Below are positions 31,767 to 40,234 of a DNA stretch of 64,000 nucleotides, one piece after another. Location: contig NZ_NFKI01000013.1 of NCBI RefSeq assembly GCF_002160305.1, positions 1 to 64,000 of the forward strand, in the 5' to 3' direction. Source of the stretch: Pseudoflavonifractor sp. An184. Lineage in GTDB: Bacteria; Bacillota; Clostridia; Oscillospirales; Oscillospiraceae. The first letter of the stretch is position 1, and the number at the start of each line of letters is the position of its first letter. The translations under genes and the position numbers were made by a program. A model generated the notes under the pieces. That model was not told the origin of the DNA. It saw only the letters and a program-made list of their open reading frames with translations, and did not search any database.

Positions 31767-33050
31767 ATGAGTCTTTTGATTCAAAACGGCCGGGTGGTGG
31801 ACCCGGTGAGCGGCACCGTCTCCATTCTGGACCTGTATGTGGAAAACGGCCGGGTGCTCCAGCTGGAGCGGGACATCCGGGCGGAGGCCGATCAGGTCAT
31901 TGACGCCACCGGAATGGTGGTGTGTCCCGGACTGGTGGATATGCATGTCCATCTCCGGGACCCGGGGCTGACCTACAAAGAGGATATTTTTACCGGAACC
32001 GCCGCCGCCGCCCGGGGGGGCGTCACCGCCGTGGCCTGCATGGCCAACACCAAGCCCACGGTGGACACCCCGGAGCAGATCCAGTATATCCGGGAGAAGG
32101 CATCCCAGGCCTGCGGCGTCCACGTGTACCCCATCGGGGCGGTGTCCGTGGGGCTGCAGGGGGGCGAGCTCACCGACGCCGACGCCCTGAAAAAGGCGGG
32201 GGCCATCGCCCTGTCCGACGACGGGTGCAATGTGGACAACGCCAATCTGATGCGGGACGCCCTCATCCACGCCAAGCGGCTGGAGCTCCCCGTCCTGTGC
32301 CACTGCGAGGACACCTCCATGGTGGCCAACCGGGCGGTGAACGAGGGCAGCGTCTCCCGCCAGCTGTGGATGGAGGGCCGCCCCGCCATCGCCGAGGAGA
32401 TCATGGTCATGCGGGACGCCATGCTGGCCGAGGAGACCGGGGCCCATGTGCACATCTGTCACATATCCACCGCCAAGGCGGTGGATATCGTGCGCCGGAT
32501 GAAGAAGCGTGGAGTCGCCCTCACCTGTGAGACCTGTCCCCAGTACTTCACCCTCACCGAGGACGAGGTGCTCACCCAGGGCTCCATGGCCCGGGTGAAC
32601 CCGCCCCTGCGCACCGCCAAGGACATCAAGGGCATCATCGCCGGGCTGAAGGACGGCACCATCGACGCCATCGCCACCGACCACGCCCCCCACTCCGCCG
32701 AAGAGAAGGCCCGCCCCCTGGCCAAGGCCCCCAGCGGCATGATCGGCCTGGAGACCTCCCTGGCCATCACCCTCACTGAGCTCTACCACACCGGGCGGAT
32801 GAAGCTGCCCGACCTGATCCGGCGGATGACCTACAACCCCGCCTCCATCCTCCGCCTGCCCACCAAGGGGCGGCTGAGCCTGGGCAGCGACGCGGACATC
32901 ACCATCTTCGACCCGGAGGAGGAGTGGACCATCGACCCGGAGCAGTTCGTCTCCAAGGCCCGGAACACCCCCTTCGCCGGACGGAAGGTAAAGGGCCGCG
33001 TGAAGTACACCATCGTAGGCGGGAACATCATCTATCAAGACGAAATTTGA
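31767..33050 (+). CDS. pyrC: Dihydroorotase
   Basis: A 427-residue type I dihydroorotase, the third step of UMP synthesis. Zinc ligands are in VDMHVHLRDPG (residues about 58-68), the His in LCHCEDTSM, ICHISTAKAV, and the catalytic Asp in IATDHAPHS. The ATG at 31767 follows GGAGGAAC. It is the first gene of a pyrC-pyrF-zinc ribbon-pyrK-pyrD cluster. A repeat begins within its stop codon. Confidence 0.96.
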   Translation: MSLLIQNGRVVDPVSGTVSILDLYVENGRVLQLERDIRAEADQVIDATGMVVCPGLVDMHVHLRDPGLTYKEDIFTGTAAAARGGVTAVACMANTKPTVDTPEQIQYIREKASQACGVHVYPIGAVSVGLQGGELTDADALKKAGAIALSDDGCNVDNANLMRDALIHAKRLELPVLCHCEDTSMVANRAVNEGSVSRQLWMEGRPAIAEEIMVMRDAMLAEETGAHVHICHISTAKAVDIVRRMKKRGVALTCETCPQYFTLTEDEVLTQGSMARVNPPLRTAKDIKGIIAGLKDGTIDAIATDHAPHSAEEKARPLAKAPSGMIGLETSLAITLTELYHTGRMKLPDLIRRMTYNPASILRLPTKGRLSLGSDADITIFDPEEEWTIDPEQFVSKARNTPFAGRKVKGRVKYTIVGGNIIYQDEI

Positions 33051-33170
33051 GATAGGAGTGAGAAGATATGAGATAGGAGTTAAGGTGCGCACCGCAGGTG
33101 CGCCATTGAAAAATGTCCGGCGGAGCCGGACACCATCACTCCTATCTGCTATCTCCTATCTCCTCACTCA
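33049..33170. repeat. ATAGGAG inverted repeat between pyrC and pyrF
   Basis: Left arm GAGATAGGAGTGAGAAGATA then TGAGATAGGAG (33049-33080) and right arm TCACTCCTATCTGCTATCTC then CTATCTCCTCACTC (33136-33169) are imperfect complements. The loop holds two small hairpins: GGTGCGC-ACCGCA-GGTGCGCC region (33083-33103) and TGTCCGGC-GGA-GCCGGACA (33114-33132). The left arm starts in the pyrC TGA. Second copy of the family at 15447. Confidence 0.8.
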
Positions 33171-33196
33171 ATTCCGGTAAGGGAGGAAACATTTTT

Positions 33197-34123
33197 ATGT
33201 CCTTTGACGTGTTACAGGAGAAGATCATCGAAAAACAAAACCCCACCGTGGCCGGGCTGGACGCCCGCATCGAGTATGTGCCCGAGCACATCCGCAAGGC
33301 CTGCTATGAGCAGTACGGCCTCAGCCTGCGGGGGGCCTGCGAGGCCATCTGGCAGTTCAACGTGGGGCTCATCGACGCCCTGTGCGGCGTGGTCCCGGCG
33401 GTAAAGCCCCAGGCGGCCTACTATGAGAATCTGGGCTGGCGGGGGATGGAGCTGCTGGAGCGCACCATTCGCTATGCCAAGGGCAAGGGCCTCTTCGTCA
33501 TCGCCGACATCAAGCGGGGGGACATCGGCTCCACCGCCACCGCCTACGCCGAGGGCTGGCTCTCCGGCGTGCCGGTGGAGGGCGAGGTGTTCAAGTCCTT
33601 TGACGCGGACTGCGTCACCCTCAACGGCTACATGGGGTCTGACTCGATCAAGCCCTTCCTGGAGGCCGCCAAGGGGGAGGACAAGTGCGCCTTTGTGCTG
33701 GTCAAGACCTCCAACCCCGGCTCCGGGGAGCTCCAGGATTTGAAGCTGGCCGACGGCCGCACCATCTACGAGGCCATGGGCGAGCTCAACGAGTCCATCG
33801 CCGCCGGCACCCAGGGCAAGTACGGCTTCACCATGGCCGGGGCCGTCACCGGGGCCACCTACCCCGAGCAGATTCAGGAACTGCGGGCCCGGCTGCCCCA
33901 CACCTTCTTCCTGGTCCCCGGCTACGGGGCCCAGGGGGGCACCGCCGCCGACGTGAAGCACGCCTTCAACGAGAAGGGCCACGGGGCCATCGTCAACTCC
34001 TCCCGGGGTATCATGTGCGCCTGGAAGAAGACGGGGAACAACGGCCTGGATTTCGCCCAGGCCGCTCGGGACGCCGCCATCGCCATGCGGGATGATATTG
34101 CCCAGTTTGTGACGGTACTGTAA
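33197..34123 (+). CDS. pyrF: Orotidine-5'-phosphate decarboxylase (type 2)
   Basis: A 308-residue PyrF of the longer type 2 clade; the last step to UMP. Catalytic residues are in FVIADIKRGDIGSTATAYAE (the D-x-K-R-x-D core) and the phosphate loop in LVPGYGAQGG. VGLIDALCGVVPAVKPQAAY is also characteristic. The ATG at 33197 follows GGGAGGAAAC. Length is normal for type 2 and about 70 residues longer than type 1. Confidence 0.96.
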   Translation: MSFDVLQEKIIEKQNPTVAGLDARIEYVPEHIRKACYEQYGLSLRGACEAIWQFNVGLIDALCGVVPAVKPQAAYYENLGWRGMELLERTIRYAKGKGLFVIADIKRGDIGSTATAYAEGWLSGVPVEGEVFKSFDADCVTLNGYMGSDSIKPFLEAAKGEDKCAFVLVKTSNPGSGELQDLKLADGRTIYEAMGELNESIAAGTQGKYGFTMAGAVTGATYPEQIQELRARLPHTFFLVPGYGAQGGTAADVKHAFNEKGHGAIVNSSRGIMCAWKKTGNNGLDFAQAARDAAIAMRDDIAQFVTVL

Positions 34124-34151
34124 AACCACGGTTCAAAAGGAGGCCGCAATC

Positions 34152-34763
34152 ATGGCGCAGAGATGCATTTTCTGCGGGAAGGAGCTGGGCTTTTTCAACC
34201 GGGATGACACGTTGTGCGGCGGAGTGACTCAGCCCACCTGTTCCGAGTGCTACAAGACGCTCCGGGACCTCGGCCAAAAGGAGCGGGGTGAGCGTGCCCT
34301 CGCCACCGGGCGGGCAGTGGACCCGGAGGAGATCGCTGCCAATATACAGCGGGAAGAACAGAAGGAGCAGGCCGCCCAGGAACGGCAGGAGAAGGCCCGC
34401 CAGGTCCTGCGCACCGGTCAGACCTGCCTGCGCTGCGGCGGGCCCATGGAAAAGTATGGGACCAAGCTGTTTCACCTGGGGGACGAGGGCCTGATGGGGC
34501 CGGTGGCCCGGGACGGGCTGTTCGCCTCCTGGCTGGAGGCGGATGTCATCCGGTGCGCCCAGTGCGGCAGGGCGGAGTTCTACCTCCCCGAGCCCCCGAA
34601 GATCCCCAGTGAACCGGCGGAGGAGCAGGTCACCTGCCCTGTGTGCGGCACTGAGCACAGCTCCCTGAGCGGCTGCCCCACGTGCGCCCTGAACTGGGCC
34701 AGGGGCCGGCGGCCGGCGGAGACCAGGAGAGAGAAGGAGAAGAAGCCCCCCTGGGAGGGGTGA
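34152..34763 (+). CDS. Multi-zinc-ribbon protein of unknown function
   Basis: A 203-residue soluble protein with three pairs of Cys-x-x-Cys knuckles: CIFC with CSEC (about 5-33), CLRC with CAQC (about 96-138) and CPVC with CPTC (about 161-175). A Glu/Gln/Arg-rich helix (about 58-90) links the first two. The ribosome site AAAGGAGG is strong. It sits between pyrF and pyrK in the pyrimidine operon, 28 nt after pyrF. No enzymatic motif is visible; it may bind metal or nucleic acid. Confidence 0.8.
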   Translation: MAQRCIFCGKELGFFNRDDTLCGGVTQPTCSECYKTLRDLGQKERGERALATGRAVDPEEIAANIQREEQKEQAAQERQEKARQVLRTGQTCLRCGGPMEKYGTKLFHLGDEGLMGPVARDGLFASWLEADVIRCAQCGRAEFYLPEPPKIPSEPAEEQVTCPVCGTEHSSLSGCPTCALNWARGRRPAETRREKEKKPPWEG

Positions 34764-34835
34764 CGCCCCGGACCGCCGCCGTTTGAACCGTTTTGTAACA
34801 GAGAATCAGAATTTCCCGAAAGGGTGATGCCAAGT

Positions 34836-35615
34836 ATGAAAGTAGAACGCAAGTGTAAGATCGTATCCAAGGACTGGCTCAACCGCGACGCCGTCTATAT
34901 GGTGCTGGAGGTGGGGGACATGGTCCGCACCTCCTGGAAGGGGCCGGGCCAGTTCGTCCACGTCAAATGCGGGGATTCCCTGCTCCTGCGCCGGCCCATC
35001 TCCGTGTGCTCCTGTATGGAGGAGGAGCCGGAGGACACCCTGGCCATCGTCTTCGAGGTCCGGGGCGAGGGCACCCAGTGGCTGGCCAACCGCCCCGCGG
35101 GCCACAGCGTGGACGTGATGGGGCTGCTGGGCAACGGATTTACTATGAAGCCCGAGGGCCGCTATCTGCTGGTGGGGGGCGGCATCGGCGTGCCCCCCAT
35201 GCTGGGCTGCGCCCAGTATACGGCGGGGAAATCCACCGCCATTGTGGGCTTTCGCTCCAAGGAGAAGGCCATCCTGCTGGACCGCCTGGAGAAGGAGTGC
35301 GCCAAGGTGCTGACCGCCACCGACGACGGCTCTCTGGGCTGCCACGGCTTTGTGGACGCCCTGGTCCGCCAGGAGCTCTCTGAGGACAAGAACTACGACG
35401 CCGTCCTGGCCTGCGGCCCCAAGCCCATGCTCCGGAACGTGGCCAAAGTGGCCCAGGAGTTCGGCGTGCCCTGCCAGGTGTCCATGGAGGAGCGCATGGG
35501 CTGTGGCGTGGGGGCCTGCCTGGTGTGCGCATGTGACATGAAGGATGGCAGCCGGAAGCACGTGTGCAAGGACGGCCCGGTGTTTGATTCCAAGGAGGTG
35601 GACTGGGATGCCTAA
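34836..35615 (+). CDS. pyrK: Dihydroorotate dehydrogenase B electron-transfer subunit
   Basis: A 259-residue FAD and 2Fe-2S protein that passes electrons from PyrD to NAD+. The FAD-binding RRPISVCSC lies near residue 56, a GGGIGVPPML nucleotide motif near 115, and the cluster cysteines are in MGCGVGACLVCACDMKDGSR near 220-240. The ATG at 34836 is preferred to upstream GTG/ATG codons because GAAAGGGTGAT is spaced for it. Its end overlaps pyrD by 8 nt. Confidence 0.95.
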   Translation: MKVERKCKIVSKDWLNRDAVYMVLEVGDMVRTSWKGPGQFVHVKCGDSLLLRRPISVCSCMEEEPEDTLAIVFEVRGEGTQWLANRPAGHSVDVMGLLGNGFTMKPEGRYLLVGGGIGVPPMLGCAQYTAGKSTAIVGFRSKEKAILLDRLEKECAKVLTATDDGSLGCHGFVDALVRQELSEDKNYDAVLACGPKPMLRNVAKVAQEFGVPCQVSMEERMGCGVGACLVCACDMKDGSRKHVCKDGPVFDSKEVDWDA

Positions 35616-36531
35616 CGTGGATATGAGCGTCACCCTGGCGGGGGTGAACCTGAAAAATCCCGTGGTGGTGGCCTCGGGCACCTTCGGCTTCGGCCGGGAG
35701 TACAACCAGTTTTACGACCTGGGGGAGCTGGGGGGTATCTGCGCCAAGGGGCTGACCCTCCACCGCCGGGAGGGAAATCCTGCCCCCCGTATCGCCGAGA
35801 CGCCCATGGGCATCCTAAACTCCGTGGGGCTTCAGAACCCCGGGGTGGACGCGTTTATCGAGGAGGAGCTGCCCTTCCTGCGGCAGTTTGATACAAAAGT
35901 CATCGCCAACATCTCCGGCAACACCCCGGAGGAGTACGGCGTCATGTGCGAGAAGCTGTCCGGGGCCGGAGTGGACATGATCGAGGTGAACATCTCCTGC
36001 CCCAACGTGAAGGCGGGAGGGCTGGCCTACGGCACCCGGCCCGAGCTGGCCGCCGAGGTCACCAAGGTGGCCAAGGCCCACGCCGGGAAAACCCCGGTGA
36101 TGGTGAAGCTCTCCCCCAATGTGACCGATATCACCGAGATCGCCAAGGCGGTGGCCGACGCCGGGGCGGACGCCCTGTCCCTCATCAACACCCTGCGGGG
36201 GATGCGCATCGACGTGAACACCGGCCGGCCCATTTTGAAGATGAACACCGGCGGCCTGTCCGGCCCCGCCGTCCTGCCCGTGGCGGTGCGGATGGTGTGG
36301 GAGGTGTCCTGCGCCCTTCCCGGCATGCCCATCCTGGGCATGGGCGGGGTGTCCAAGGGGGAGGACGCGGCCCAGCTGATGCTGGCGGGGGCCTCCGCCG
36401 TGGCGGTGGGCACCGCCCTGTTCGCCGACCCCTACGCCCCCATCTCCGTCCGGGACGGCCTGGAGCAGATCGCCGCCCGGAAGGGGCTCTCGAAGGTCTC
36501 CGAGCTCACCGGCGGAGTGAAGCCCTGGTAA
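35608..36531 (+). CDS. pyrD: Dihydroorotate dehydrogenase B, catalytic subunit
   Basis: A 307-residue class 1B dihydroorotate dehydrogenase. VVVASGTFGFGREY, the active-site Cys in VNISCPNVKAGG, VKLSPNVTDITEIAK, and the FMN phosphate loop in GMGGVSKGEDAAQLMLAGAS are all present. A Cys base and a linked PyrK define the NAD-dependent 1B type. AAGGAGG lies inside the pyrK end, so translation is coupled. Confidence 0.97.
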   Translation: MPNVDMSVTLAGVNLKNPVVVASGTFGFGREYNQFYDLGELGGICAKGLTLHRREGNPAPRIAETPMGILNSVGLQNPGVDAFIEEELPFLRQFDTKVIANISGNTPEEYGVMCEKLSGAGVDMIEVNISCPNVKAGGLAYGTRPELAAEVTKVAKAHAGKTPVMVKLSPNVTDITEIAKAVADAGADALSLINTLRGMRIDVNTGRPILKMNTGGLSGPAVLPVAVRMVWEVSCALPGMPILGMGGVSKGEDAAQLMLAGASAVAVGTALFADPYAPISVRDGLEQIAARKGLSKVSELTGGVKPW

Positions 36532-36582
36532 CTGCGGCGGAGGCATGTCCGCCCCTGTGATTTCTGGTTGGGAGGTCCCGCC

Positions 36583-36903
36583 ATGCTGGAGGAACTGATT
36601 ATTGATATCCTGCCCCCGATCATCTCCATCTGCGAGCTGATGGGCATTTTCGTGGTGGCGGTGTCCGCCCTCCGGGCCTTCTGGCACTACTGCCGGGGGC
36701 TGGTCAGCCGAACGCCTCGGGACGTGAAGTTCGAGCTGGCCAACGGTCTGGCCACCAGCCTGGAGTTTAAAATGGCGGCGGAGATTCTGAAAACCGTCCT
36801 GGTGCGGGACCTGAACGAACTCATCGTGCTGGGTGCGGTGGTCCTTCTCCGGGCCCTGCTCTCCCTGCTCATCCATTTTGAGATGAAGGAGCACCACACT
36901 TGA
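36583..36903 (+). CDS. DUF1622 membrane protein
   Basis: A 106-residue protein with two hydrophobic helices (about 5-27 and 78-97). The middle part RDVKFELANGLATSLEFKMA, then EILKTVLVRDLNELIVLGAV, is the DUF1622 signature. Function unknown. GGGAGG precedes the ATG at 36583. It follows pyrD by about 50 nt and may be co-transcribed. Confidence 0.85.
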   Translation: MLEELIIDILPPIISICELMGIFVVAVSALRAFWHYCRGLVSRTPRDVKFELANGLATSLEFKMAAEILKTVLVRDLNELIVLGAVVLLRALLSLLIHFEMKEHHT

Positions 36904-36975
36904 CGGCTCCGGGCGGAGGAGCGCTCCTCCGCCCAGACCGTGTTTCAACGCTTACATAAAGGACTGGAACTCCAT

Positions 36976-38148
36976 ATGACCACACTCTATTTGATCCGCC
37001 ACGCTGAGGCGGAGGGGAATTTATACCGCCGCATCCACGGGTGGTACGACGCTCTGGTCACCCCCAACGGACTGCGTCAGATCGAGGCCCTGGAGGGCCG
37101 CTTTGCCGGTGTGCCCGTGGACGCGGTGTACTCCAGCGATTTGTACCGCACCAAGACCACGGCCAAAGCCGTCTACCTCCCCAAGGGGTTACCTCTGCAC
37201 ACCGACCCCGGCCTGCGGGAGGTCCATATGGGGGACTGGGAGGACCGCCCCTGGGGAGAGATCCGGGAGACGGACGGGGAGCGGCTGACCCTCTTTAACC
37301 GCAGCGATCCCGTCTGGCGGGCCCCCAACGGGGAGAGCCTGGGCCAGGTGGGGGAGCGGATGGAGCGCACCATCCGGGCCATCGCGCAAAAACACCCGGA
37401 CCAGACGGTGGCCCTGTTCAGCCACGGCACCGCCATCCGTCAGTTTCTGGCCAACGTCCGGGGGGTGAAGCCGGAGGACTGGCACACCCTGCCCCACGCG
37501 GACAACACCGCCGTCACCTGCCTGGCCTGGGACGGGGAGAGCTTCCACGTGATCTTCGAGGGGGACAATACCCACCTGGACGACTCCATCTCCACTCTGG
37601 CCCGCCAGTCCTGGTGGCGGAAGGGGCCTAACAAAGGGGAGGACGTGAATCTGTGGTTCCGGCCCCTGAACCGGGAGAAGGACCGGGAGGCCTACCTGGC
37701 CGCCCGGCGGGACGCCTGGATCTCCATCCATGGGGCGGACGTGCCCTTTGACGGTCCCGCCTTCTGGGAGGGGGCCCTCCAGGTCATGGACCAGGACCCC
37801 TGGGCGGTGACTGCCGTCATGGCCAGGGAGGAGTTTGCCGGGCTGCTCCAGCTCTCCCCCCAGCGCTGCCAGGAGGAGGGGGCCGGGTTCCTGTCCCTGT
37901 GCTACCTGACTCCCGCTTTCCGGGGGAAGGGACTAGGGGTCCAGCTGCTGGGTCAGGCGGTCTCCTTTTACCGCCCCAAGGGCCGCACCAGCCTGCGCCT
38001 GCGGTGCTCCGCCGCCAATGAGCCGGTCCAGCGCTTCTGCGCCAAGCACGACTTCCACAAGGCCGGCGAGGAGCAGGTGGGGGGCCGCACCCTGGATATT
38101 CTGGAAAAGTACATCGGAATGGGAGAACCGGCCGGCCAGACCGTTTGA
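36976..38148 (+). CDS. Histidine phosphatase fused to a GNAT acetyltransferase
   Basis: A 390-residue two-domain protein. The N-terminal about 205 residues are a phosphoglycerate-mutase-like phosphatase: LIRHAEAEGNLYRR with the catalytic His, VYSSDLYRTKTTAKAV, LREVHMGDWEDRPWGEIRE, and FSHGTAIRQFL with the second His. The C-terminal about 155 residues read as a GNAT N-acetyltransferase: FLSLCYLTPAFRGKGLGVQL (acetyl-CoA loop RGKGLG) then FCAKHDFHKAGEE. The start at 36976 avoids an unlikely N-terminal extension. The substrates are unknown. A convergent terminator follows. Confidence 0.88.
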   Translation: MTTLYLIRHAEAEGNLYRRIHGWYDALVTPNGLRQIEALEGRFAGVPVDAVYSSDLYRTKTTAKAVYLPKGLPLHTDPGLREVHMGDWEDRPWGEIRETDGERLTLFNRSDPVWRAPNGESLGQVGERMERTIRAIAQKHPDQTVALFSHGTAIRQFLANVRGVKPEDWHTLPHADNTAVTCLAWDGESFHVIFEGDNTHLDDSISTLARQSWWRKGPNKGEDVNLWFRPLNREKDREAYLAARRDAWISIHGADVPFDGPAFWEGALQVMDQDPWAVTAVMAREEFAGLLQLSPQRCQEEGAGFLSLCYLTPAFRGKGLGVQLLGQAVSFYRPKGRTSLRLRCSAANEPVQRFCAKHDFHKAGEEQVGGRTLDILEKYIGMGEPAGQTV

Positions 38149-38187
38149 CGGCGGCTGAACGGCCGGGACCCTGCCATAGGATAGAAA

Positions 38188-38226
38188 AATGCCTGCGGCC
38201 GCTGAAAGCGGCCGCAGGCATTTCTT
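38188..38226. terminator. Bidirectional terminator
   Basis: AAATGCCTGCGGCCGCT-gaa-AGCGGCCGCAGGCATTT between convergent genes. Confidence 0.9.
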
Positions 38227-38843
38227 TATTTCTCGGGATAATCCCGCTGTGCCAGATCCAGGATGATCTCCACGCACCGGTCGATGCCCAGCACGCCGGA
38301 GTCCAAGGTGATGTGGTAGTTCTGAGCCATGCCCCACTCCCGGTCGGTGTAGTGCTTGTAGTTCACCCGGCGGCGGGTGTCCTTGTCCGCCAGCCGCTTC
38401 TCCGGGGCCTTCTCCGACTCGCCGTACAGCCGGACGATGCGGTCGGCCCGGAAGGGGACGGCGGCGTGGATGAAGGTGTGCAGGCAGTCCTCCCGCTCCC
38501 GGAGGATGTAGTCGGCGCACCGGCCCACAATGACGCAGGGCCCCTTCTCCGCCAGATCCTGAATGACCCGGTACTGGATGGTCCACAGAAAGTCGGAGGC
38601 GGACATGCCCCCCATCACGCCAGGCGTTCCCCGGCCCAGAAAGGCGTAGGCAAAGCGGTTTTTCCCGGGGGCGGACTCGCCGCGCTCCTCAATGAATTTG
38701 GGATCGAAGCCGCTCTCCAGGGCCACCTGCTTCACCAGCTCCTTGTCATAGCAGGGGACGCCCAGCCGCTCGGCCACGGTTTTCCCGATGGTGCGGCCGC
38801 CGCTGCCGAATTCCCGGCTGATGGTGATGATGTTCTTTTTCAT
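38226..38843 (-). CDS. Cytidylate-kinase-like family protein
   Basis: A 205-residue P-loop protein: MKKNIITISREFGSGGRTIG (a variant Walker A), GVPCYDKELV, CVIVGRCADYIL and DTRRRVNYKHYTDREWG. This is the cytidylate-kinase-like group widespread in clostridia, distinct from housekeeping Cmk; the substrate is not established. AAAGGAGG is nine nt before the ATG. A TATAAT (minus strand, 38903-38898) lies upstream with a weak -35. Confidence 0.85.
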   Translation of the reverse strand: MKKNIITISREFGSGGRTIGKTVAERLGVPCYDKELVKQVALESGFDPKFIEERGESAPGKNRFAYAFLGRGTPGVMGGMSASDFLWTIQYRVIQDLAEKGPCVIVGRCADYILREREDCLHTFIHAAVPFRADRIVRLYGESEKAPEKRLADKDTRRRVNYKHYTDREWGMAQNYHITLDSGVLGIDRCVEIILDLAQRDYPEK

Positions 38844-39034
38844 GGAAACATGCCTCCTTTGCGCTTCCGGAAGCCCAACTCCCGTATGGATGCCCCTATT
38901 ATACAACAAATCCACCCCTCTGCGCCAGTTTTTTGTGTGCGGTCCTGAAAAACCGGCGGGCAAAAAGCCGGCGGATAGGCGGCATTGCTGAAAATATCCG
39001 GGAAATCTTGTGAAAAAGTACGGGCCGCTCCCCC

Positions 39035-39074
39035 TTGACAATACCTAGAATATCAAGGTATTCTATACCTAGAA
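39035..39074 (+). promoter_or_regulatory. PadR operon promoter/operator
   Basis: TTGACA (39035-39040), 18-nt spacer, TATTCT (39059-39064). The inverted repeat TAGAATA-N6-TATTCTA (39046-39052 / 39059-39065) covers the spacer and -10, and the direct repeat ATACCTAGAA occurs at 39041-39050 and 39065-39074. PadR repressors typically bind such AT-rich dyads in their own promoters. Confidence 0.8.
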
Positions 39075-39123
39075 GGACAAGGCATCAAGAGTAGATAAAA
39101 GTTTTCAAAAGGAGGTTTTTTGG

Positions 39124-39453
39124 ATGAAGCTGGACAAAGGATTGATCGCGGGCAGCAGCACGCTGCTGGTCCTCTCTCTGCTGGAGAAGGAGGACATGTA
39201 CGGGTATCAGATGATCACGGAGCTCTCCCGCCGCTCCAACGACACCTTCCAGATGAAGGAGGGCACCCTCTACCCCATCCTCCACGCCCTGGAGAAAGCC
39301 AAGTACCTGTCTGCCTACCAGCAGGAGGCCCCCACCGGCCGGGTGCGGAAGTATTACGCCATCACCCCCCGAGGCCGGGAGCTGCTCTCGGAGAAGAAGG
39401 CGGAGTGGGCGCAGTTCTCCCACGGGGTGGACCAGGTCCTCTCCTTTACCTGA
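39124..39453 (+). CDS. PadR-family transcriptional regulator
   Basis: A 109-residue winged-helix regulator: LVLSLLEKEDMYGYQMITEL, then MKEGTLYPILHALEKAKYLS and GRVRKYYAITPRGRELL, the standard PadR core with a short C-terminal helix. GGAGG precedes the ATG. It heads an operon of four membrane protein genes, a common setting for PadR regulators of envelope or lantibiotic-response genes. It probably represses from the dyad at 39046-39065. Confidence 0.93.
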   Translation: MKLDKGLIAGSSTLLVLSLLEKEDMYGYQMITELSRRSNDTFQMKEGTLYPILHALEKAKYLSAYQQEAPTGRVRKYYAITPRGRELLSEKKAEWAQFSHGVDQVLSFT

Positions 39454-39466
39454 GCGGAGGAACGCC

Positions 39467-40234
39467 ATGGGAGAGAAACAAGAGCGGACCCCGGCGGAGG
39501 GCTGGCTGGACAAAGCCACGGCGGGCATCCGCTTTGGGCCGGACCGGAGAGAGGTGCGCCGGGAGCTGGAGGAGCACCTGGAGGACAAGGCCCTGGACTT
39601 TCAGCGCATCTTTCCCGGCCTGACCGAGGACGAGGCAAAGGAGCGGGCCGCCGCCGAGATGGGAGACCCGGTGGAGATCGGGAAGGAGCTGGCCAAAATT
39701 CACAGGCCCTGGCTGGGGTACTTATGGCGGGCCAGTCAGGTGTTGCTGGGTCTGGTACTGCTGAGCTTTCTGGCAGAGGTGGGGACCTTGGCCCCCCATG
39801 CGGGTATCCGAAGTGATAGGGAAGCGGAGCCCGGATGGGTTGTGGAAGCAGCTTTTGCGGGACAGGAGCCGGTGCGGATCAACAACTATACCCTTTGGGT
39901 GGAGGAAGCGGCCCTGATCCAGGGGATGGGGGAGCTGCACATCACCTGGCGGGCGGCCAGCCCCCGCTTTTGGGAGATGCCAGACGGGGAGTTCAGCCAG
40001 GCGTGGACCGCGGTGGACGACCGGGGAACCGTCTATACCAGCATCTGGGACCAGACCTGGGATGGGGAACGTATGCTCCCCTATGTCGGTTCCGTGCAAT
40101 TTACAGGCGCTCTGGTGTGGAGTGGGGAACAGACTGTCTATGGCGTGCCCCAGGAGGCACAGTGGATTCAAATCAACATTGAGACGGGTGAAGGGACCAT
40201 CCCCGTGGTGCTGGAGCGGGAGGAGACGCAATGA
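39467..40234 (+). CDS. Membrane protein with permease-prefix-like domain, module 1 gene A
   Basis: A 255-residue protein. The N-terminal about 75 residues (DKATAGIRFGPDRREVRREL, then AAEMGDPVEIGKELAKIHRP) look like the cytoplasmic 'permease prefix'/DUF1700-like helix bundle that follows PadR genes. WLGYLWRASQVLLGLVLLSF is a membrane segment (about 86-105). The rest is extracytoplasmic. It overlaps the next gene by ATGA. It is paralogous to 40984-41793 (same order and motifs, e.g. WLGYLWRASQ, TWRA.SPRFWE, 'VPxxAQW'). Confidence 0.75.
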   Translation: MGEKQERTPAEGWLDKATAGIRFGPDRREVRRELEEHLEDKALDFQRIFPGLTEDEAKERAAAEMGDPVEIGKELAKIHRPWLGYLWRASQVLLGLVLLSFLAEVGTLAPHAGIRSDREAEPGWVVEAAFAGQEPVRINNYTLWVEEAALIQGMGELHITWRAASPRFWEMPDGEFSQAWTAVDDRGTVYTSIWDQTWDGERMLPYVGSVQFTGALVWSGEQTVYGVPQEAQWIQINIETGEGTIPVVLEREETQ

